Positions 41,593 through 44,073 of a DNA stretch of 44,073 nt are shown piece by piece. The DNA is from Fusobacteriaceae bacterium (GTDB taxonomy: Bacteria > Fusobacteriota > Fusobacteriia > Fusobacteriales > Fusobacteriaceae): contig CAAFPW010000040.1 of assembly GCA_900764925.1 (NCBI GenBank), positions 1 to 44,073 on the forward strand, read 5' to 3'. A program made the translations under genes and the position numbers. A model generated the notes under the pieces. It was not told the DNA's origin. It did no database searches and saw nothing but the letters and a program-made list of their open reading frames with translations. The number at the start of each line of letters is the position of its first letter. Positions within the stretch are counted from its first letter, which is position 1.

Positions 41593-41628
41593 TCCAAAAA
41601 ATATTTATTTAATGGAGGAGAAAATCTT

Positions 41629-43095
41629 ATGGAAAACTCAGGTAATGACAATGTCAGTGTAAAGGAAACAAAATTTATTCATGCTTTAATCCCATTATTA
41701 TTTTTAATTGTATCACTAACATATACAGTTAAATATACTACTGCATCTACACACATTCCTATTTTAATGTCAGGAATGGTAGCAATAGTGGTAGCAATGT
41801 TTAGTTTAAATTATAAGTGGGATTATATTTTAGAGGGAATTTTAAATTCTATTAAGTCTTCAATGGAAGCTGGGATTATTCTATTGATAATTGGAACAAT
41901 AGTAGGAAGTTGGATATCTTCAGGAGTAGTGCCTACTATGATATACTACGGATTACAAATTATATCACCAGCTATATTTTTACCAGCGGCTTTGGTTTTA
42001 TCTTTAATTGTTGCTTTAGCCACAGGAAGCTCATGGAGTACAGCGGCAACAGTTGGAATAGCATTGGTTGGGGTAGGTACAGGTCTAGGAATACCATTAC
42101 CAATAACAGCGGGAGCAATTATTTCTGGAGCTTATATGGGAGATAAGTTATCACCACTTTCAGATACTACTAACTTAGCTCCAGCAATGGCAGGTTCTAC
42201 ATTGTTTGAGCATATTAGAGCTATGTTATTCACAACTATACCAAGTTTTATAATTACCCTTATTCTTTTCACTTTAATAGGAAGAGGATATGCAGGAACA
42301 GATATAGATGGAGCATCATTAAATTCTATACTTTTAACTTTAGAAACTGAGTTTAATATAACTCCTTGGTTATTTGCAGTACCAATAATAACAATAGTTA
42401 TGGTTATTAAGAAAGTACCAGCTATACCAGCTTTATTTAGTGGAGCTATCATAGGAAGTATAGCTTCAATGATATTTCAAAATGTTTCATTAAGTTCAGC
42501 AATTGCTATATTACAAAAGGGATATGTATCTAATTCTGGAAACCCTGTGGTAGATGAACTATTGAACAGAGGTGGAATGGATAGTATGGTCAATACAGTA
42601 GCTTTAATAGTTTGTGCTCTATTCTTTGGTGGAGTAATGGAGAGAACAAAGATGTTACAAGCTGTGGCAATAAAGATTTTAAGTCTTGCTAAATCAACAG
42701 GAAGTTTAATATTAGCTACTGTTGGAACAGCTATAGCTACAAATATTTTAGCAGGGGATCAATATCTTTCAATAGTTTTACCAGGAAGAATATTTAAAGA
42801 TGCCTATGCAGAGAGAGATTTACATCCTGTAACTTTATCAAGAGTATTAGAGGATTCAGGAACATTAACATCTCCTCTTATACCTTGGAATAGTTGTGGA
42901 GCTTACATGATAGCAACTTTAGGTGTAGCTCCATGGGTATATGTTCCATATTGTTTTTTAAATTTAATCAATCCACTAGTTTCAATACTATATGGATATA
43001 CAGGTATTACAATAAGACATCTAAATAGAAAAAATGAAAAAAAAGTAGATATAAGAAGAGTTGCTACAACACTATTACATAGTTTAGGAAAATAA
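41629..43095 (+). CDS. nhaC: NhaC-family Na+/H+ antiporter
   Basis: Membrane antiporter of the NhaC family, 488 aa with about 11-12 helices, expected to exchange sodium for protons or a related pair. Family features: SGMVAIVVAMFSLNYKWDYI, ALATGSSWSTAATVGIALVG, GAYMGDKLSPLSDTTNLAPA near residues 168-187, and AGDQYLSIVLPGRIF plus EDSGTLTSPLIPWNSCGAYM in the second half. ATG 41629 follows GGAGGAG by 8 bases; an in-frame TTG at 41572 lies inside the terminator hairpin and is rejected. Controlled by a c-di-AMP riboswitch, which ties it to ion and osmotic balance. Confidence 0.9.
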   Translation: MENSGNDNVSVKETKFIHALIPLLFLIVSLTYTVKYTTASTHIPILMSGMVAIVVAMFSLNYKWDYILEGILNSIKSSMEAGIILLIIGTIVGSWISSGVVPTMIYYGLQIISPAIFLPAALVLSLIVALATGSSWSTAATVGIALVGVGTGLGIPLPITAGAIISGAYMGDKLSPLSDTTNLAPAMAGSTLFEHIRAMLFTTIPSFIITLILFTLIGRGYAGTDIDGASLNSILLTLETEFNITPWLFAVPIITIVMVIKKVPAIPALFSGAIIGSIASMIFQNVSLSSAIAILQKGYVSNSGNPVVDELLNRGGMDSMVNTVALIVCALFFGGVMERTKMLQAVAIKILSLAKSTGSLILATVGTAIATNILAGDQYLSIVLPGRIFKDAYAERDLHPVTLSRVLEDSGTLTSPLIPWNSCGAYMIATLGVAPWVYVPYCFLNLINPLVSILYGYTGITIRHLNRKNEKKVDIRRVATTLLHSLGK

Positions 43096-43107
43096 AAGTA
43101 TAATTTT

Positions 43108-43155
43108 AAAGGATGGGAAGTTACAGTTCATAGTTGTAACAACCCATCCTTTTTA
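43108..43155. terminator. Bidirectional terminator between nhaC and aphA
   Basis: AAAGGATGGG and CCCATCCTTT arms with inner GTTACA/TGTAAC stem, flanked by A-rich and T-rich sequence. Fits both convergent genes. Confidence 0.9.
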
Positions 43156-43175
43156 TTAAATTATTAGAATTTATT

Positions 43176-43904
43176 TTACCAAGCAGAGTTTATAAGAACC
43201 TCTTCTCCATAACCACCATTCATTTTTTGAGGATTAGTTGAGTTATAGGCTCTTTGAATACGAATACCTCTTATTCCTAATTCTCTAGCTGCTAATATAT
43301 CATCGTCACTATCTCCATAGTGGATAGAAACTTCATGTTTGTTGATATAGTAGCTTTTATCATATTTGTAACCACCTAAAGGAGTTTCACCTGTATACTC
43401 TACAAAAACCTCATTAGGTAGATCAAAAAATCTTTTTAAAGTCTTAGATAGTTTTGTAGATGTATAATTTTTATCTTTAGAATGTTTAGTTCTTCCAGTG
43501 ATAAAGAAAATTTGATCTCCTCTATCTAAGTGCATTTTTATCAACTCTTTAGTTGATTCTTTAGGAATAGAGTGTTCATCTCCCATTTCAGCTAAATAAT
43601 CCCAAAATTTTTGATTATAGAGATAACTTAAATTCCCTCTCTTATCTCCAGGTATTTGGAAAAAATCTTGTCCATATTTGAAATATCCACTAGAGTGTAA
43701 TAAGGTGTCATCTATATCAAAACTTACATTGATAGGTCCCACACCTTCAAGACTTTTTCTAATAGTTTCAACAGAAACAAAGTTTACAGGTTTTTGTATC
43801 TGTTCATTACTGTAAAATCCTTCATTTGTATATGGAACTTTTGGTCCAGCACAAAATATAATACTTGAAATCATTAATGAAAATATGAAAACTTTTTTCT
43901 TCAT
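43176..43904 (-). CDS. aphA: Class B nonspecific acid phosphatase (AphA-like)
   Basis: Exported HAD-superfamily phosphatase, 242 aa, that removes phosphate from nucleotides and other monoesters. N-terminal signal MKKKVFIFSLMISSIIFCAG; the Cys at about 18 might be a lipobox, but Phe before it is atypical. HAD motifs: FDIDDTLLHSS near residue 62 (nucleophile Asp), FFITGR near 133 and GDSDDDILAARELGIRG near 197. The class B pattern, including EVSIHYGDSDDD, is intact. RBS AAGGAG. Next to deoC on the same strand, it would supply nucleosides outside the cell while DeoC handles the deoxyribose-phosphate inside. Confidence 0.92.
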   Translation of the reverse strand: MKKKVFIFSLMISSIIFCAGPKVPYTNEGFYSNEQIQKPVNFVSVETIRKSLEGVGPINVSFDIDDTLLHSSGYFKYGQDFFQIPGDKRGNLSYLYNQKFWDYLAEMGDEHSIPKESTKELIKMHLDRGDQIFFITGRTKHSKDKNYTSTKLSKTLKRFFDLPNEVFVEYTGETPLGGYKYDKSYYINKHEVSIHYGDSDDDILAARELGIRGIRIQRAYNSTNPQKMNGGYGEEVLINSAW

Positions 43905-43978
43905 AATATAACTCCTTCTGTATCTTTAATTTGGCTTTCCCTAAATTCTATTAGATTAAGTAAATTTAATTGATCAGA

Positions 43979-44073
43979 TTAATAAGAGTTTTTAGGAACC
44001 TCTTGTCCTTTGATAATTTTAACTATTCTACTTGTTCCTAATCTATCTGCTCCAAGTTCCATAAACTTCTCTG
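43979..44073 (-). CDS. deoC: Deoxyribose-phosphate aldolase, C-terminal end (partial)
   Basis: Minus-strand reading frame entering from the right edge and ending at TAA (43979-43981). The visible 30 residues (EKFMELGADRLGTSRIVKII, then KGQEVPKNSY) match the DeoC C-terminus, where ELGADRLGTS is the phosphate-binding end of the TIM barrel. DeoC splits 2-deoxyribose-5-phosphate to acetaldehyde and glyceraldehyde-3-phosphate in deoxynucleoside breakdown. The 5' part is outside the window. The family's usual GTSSG reads GTSRI here. aphA starts about 75 bases downstream on the same strand. Confidence 0.8.
   Translation of the reverse strand, partial: EKFMELGADRLGTSRIVKIIKGQEVPKNSY

Noticed and set aside
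41572..41628. N-terminal extension of the NhaC antiporter
   Set aside because: It would begin inside the riboswitch terminator hairpin; GGAGGAG before ATG 41629 marks the real start.
43887..43904. Lipoprotein signal in the acid phosphatase
   Set aside because: Cys near residue 18 is preceded by IIF, which does not fit the lipobox rule well; an ordinary signal peptide is as likely.

Overview
The window is low in G+C (roughly one third by eye), dense in genes, and uses AGA almost exclusively for arginine in its housekeeping genes. Gene content and order (groES-groEL behind a CIRCE element, ylxM-ffh-rpsP, ileS-lspA-glyQ, a GlpP-controlled glycerol locus, AGCS, AbgT, DcuC and NhaC carriers, a class B acid phosphatase beside deoC) suggest an anaerobic, amino-acid- and glycerol-using bacterium of the Fusobacterium type (F. 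mortiferum / varium / ulcerans group). That assignment is an inference from style and content. No rRNA, tRNA, CRISPR array, insertion sequence or prophage was recognised.

Layout. 1-4.4 kb: an AGCS sodium/amino acid symporter, a small acidic protein of unknown function, an M20-family amidase and a convergent MATE exporter. 4.4-6.5 kb: groES-groEL with a textbook promoter and CIRCE. 6.5-12.8 kb: a glycerol regulon of the antiterminator protein GlpP, glpF-glpK, and a three-gene glycerol-3-phosphate oxidation operon. Both structural operons have a consensus promoter followed by an untranslated leader ending in an intrinsic terminator, with a shared TGGAGAG motif in front. 12.9-14 kb: a stand-alone CARF-type (APE2256-like) protein with no other cas gene in sight. 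14-20.8 kb: a nucleoside/ribose locus, with rbsK, nucleoside hydrolase, a DcuC-family and an AbgT-family carrier on the minus strand, divergent from a LacI regulator fused to a ribokinase-like kinase. 20.9-22.9 kb: ylxM-ffh-rpsP.

22.9-26 kb is accessory: an exported Cys-nucleophile alpha/beta hydrolase divergent from a LysR regulator (both using CGN arginine codons), and a plasmid/phage-style HTH protein with a frameshifted tail. 26-34.8 kb is one tight operon: tex, a sensor-kinase-like protein with no phosphoacceptor histidine, ileS, lspA, glyQ. A hairpin-rich ~250 bp element separates glyQ from glyS. 37.2-41 kb: an orphan PTS IIC-like membrane protein followed by folE, a folB-folK fusion and a GNAT-folP fusion. 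41-44 kb: trxA, a c-di-AMP (ydaO-type) riboswitch with terminator ahead of an NhaC antiporter, class B acid phosphatase, and the 3' end of deoC.

The best leads are the orphan CARF protein with its unusual upstream dyad, the LacI-kinase fusion facing a separate ribokinase, the histidine-less kinase in a translation operon, the GNAT-DHPS fusion, and the structured insert inside glyQ/glyS. Several genes (agcS-like, CARF, lysR, glyS) are best read from TTG starts chosen by ribosome binding site position.
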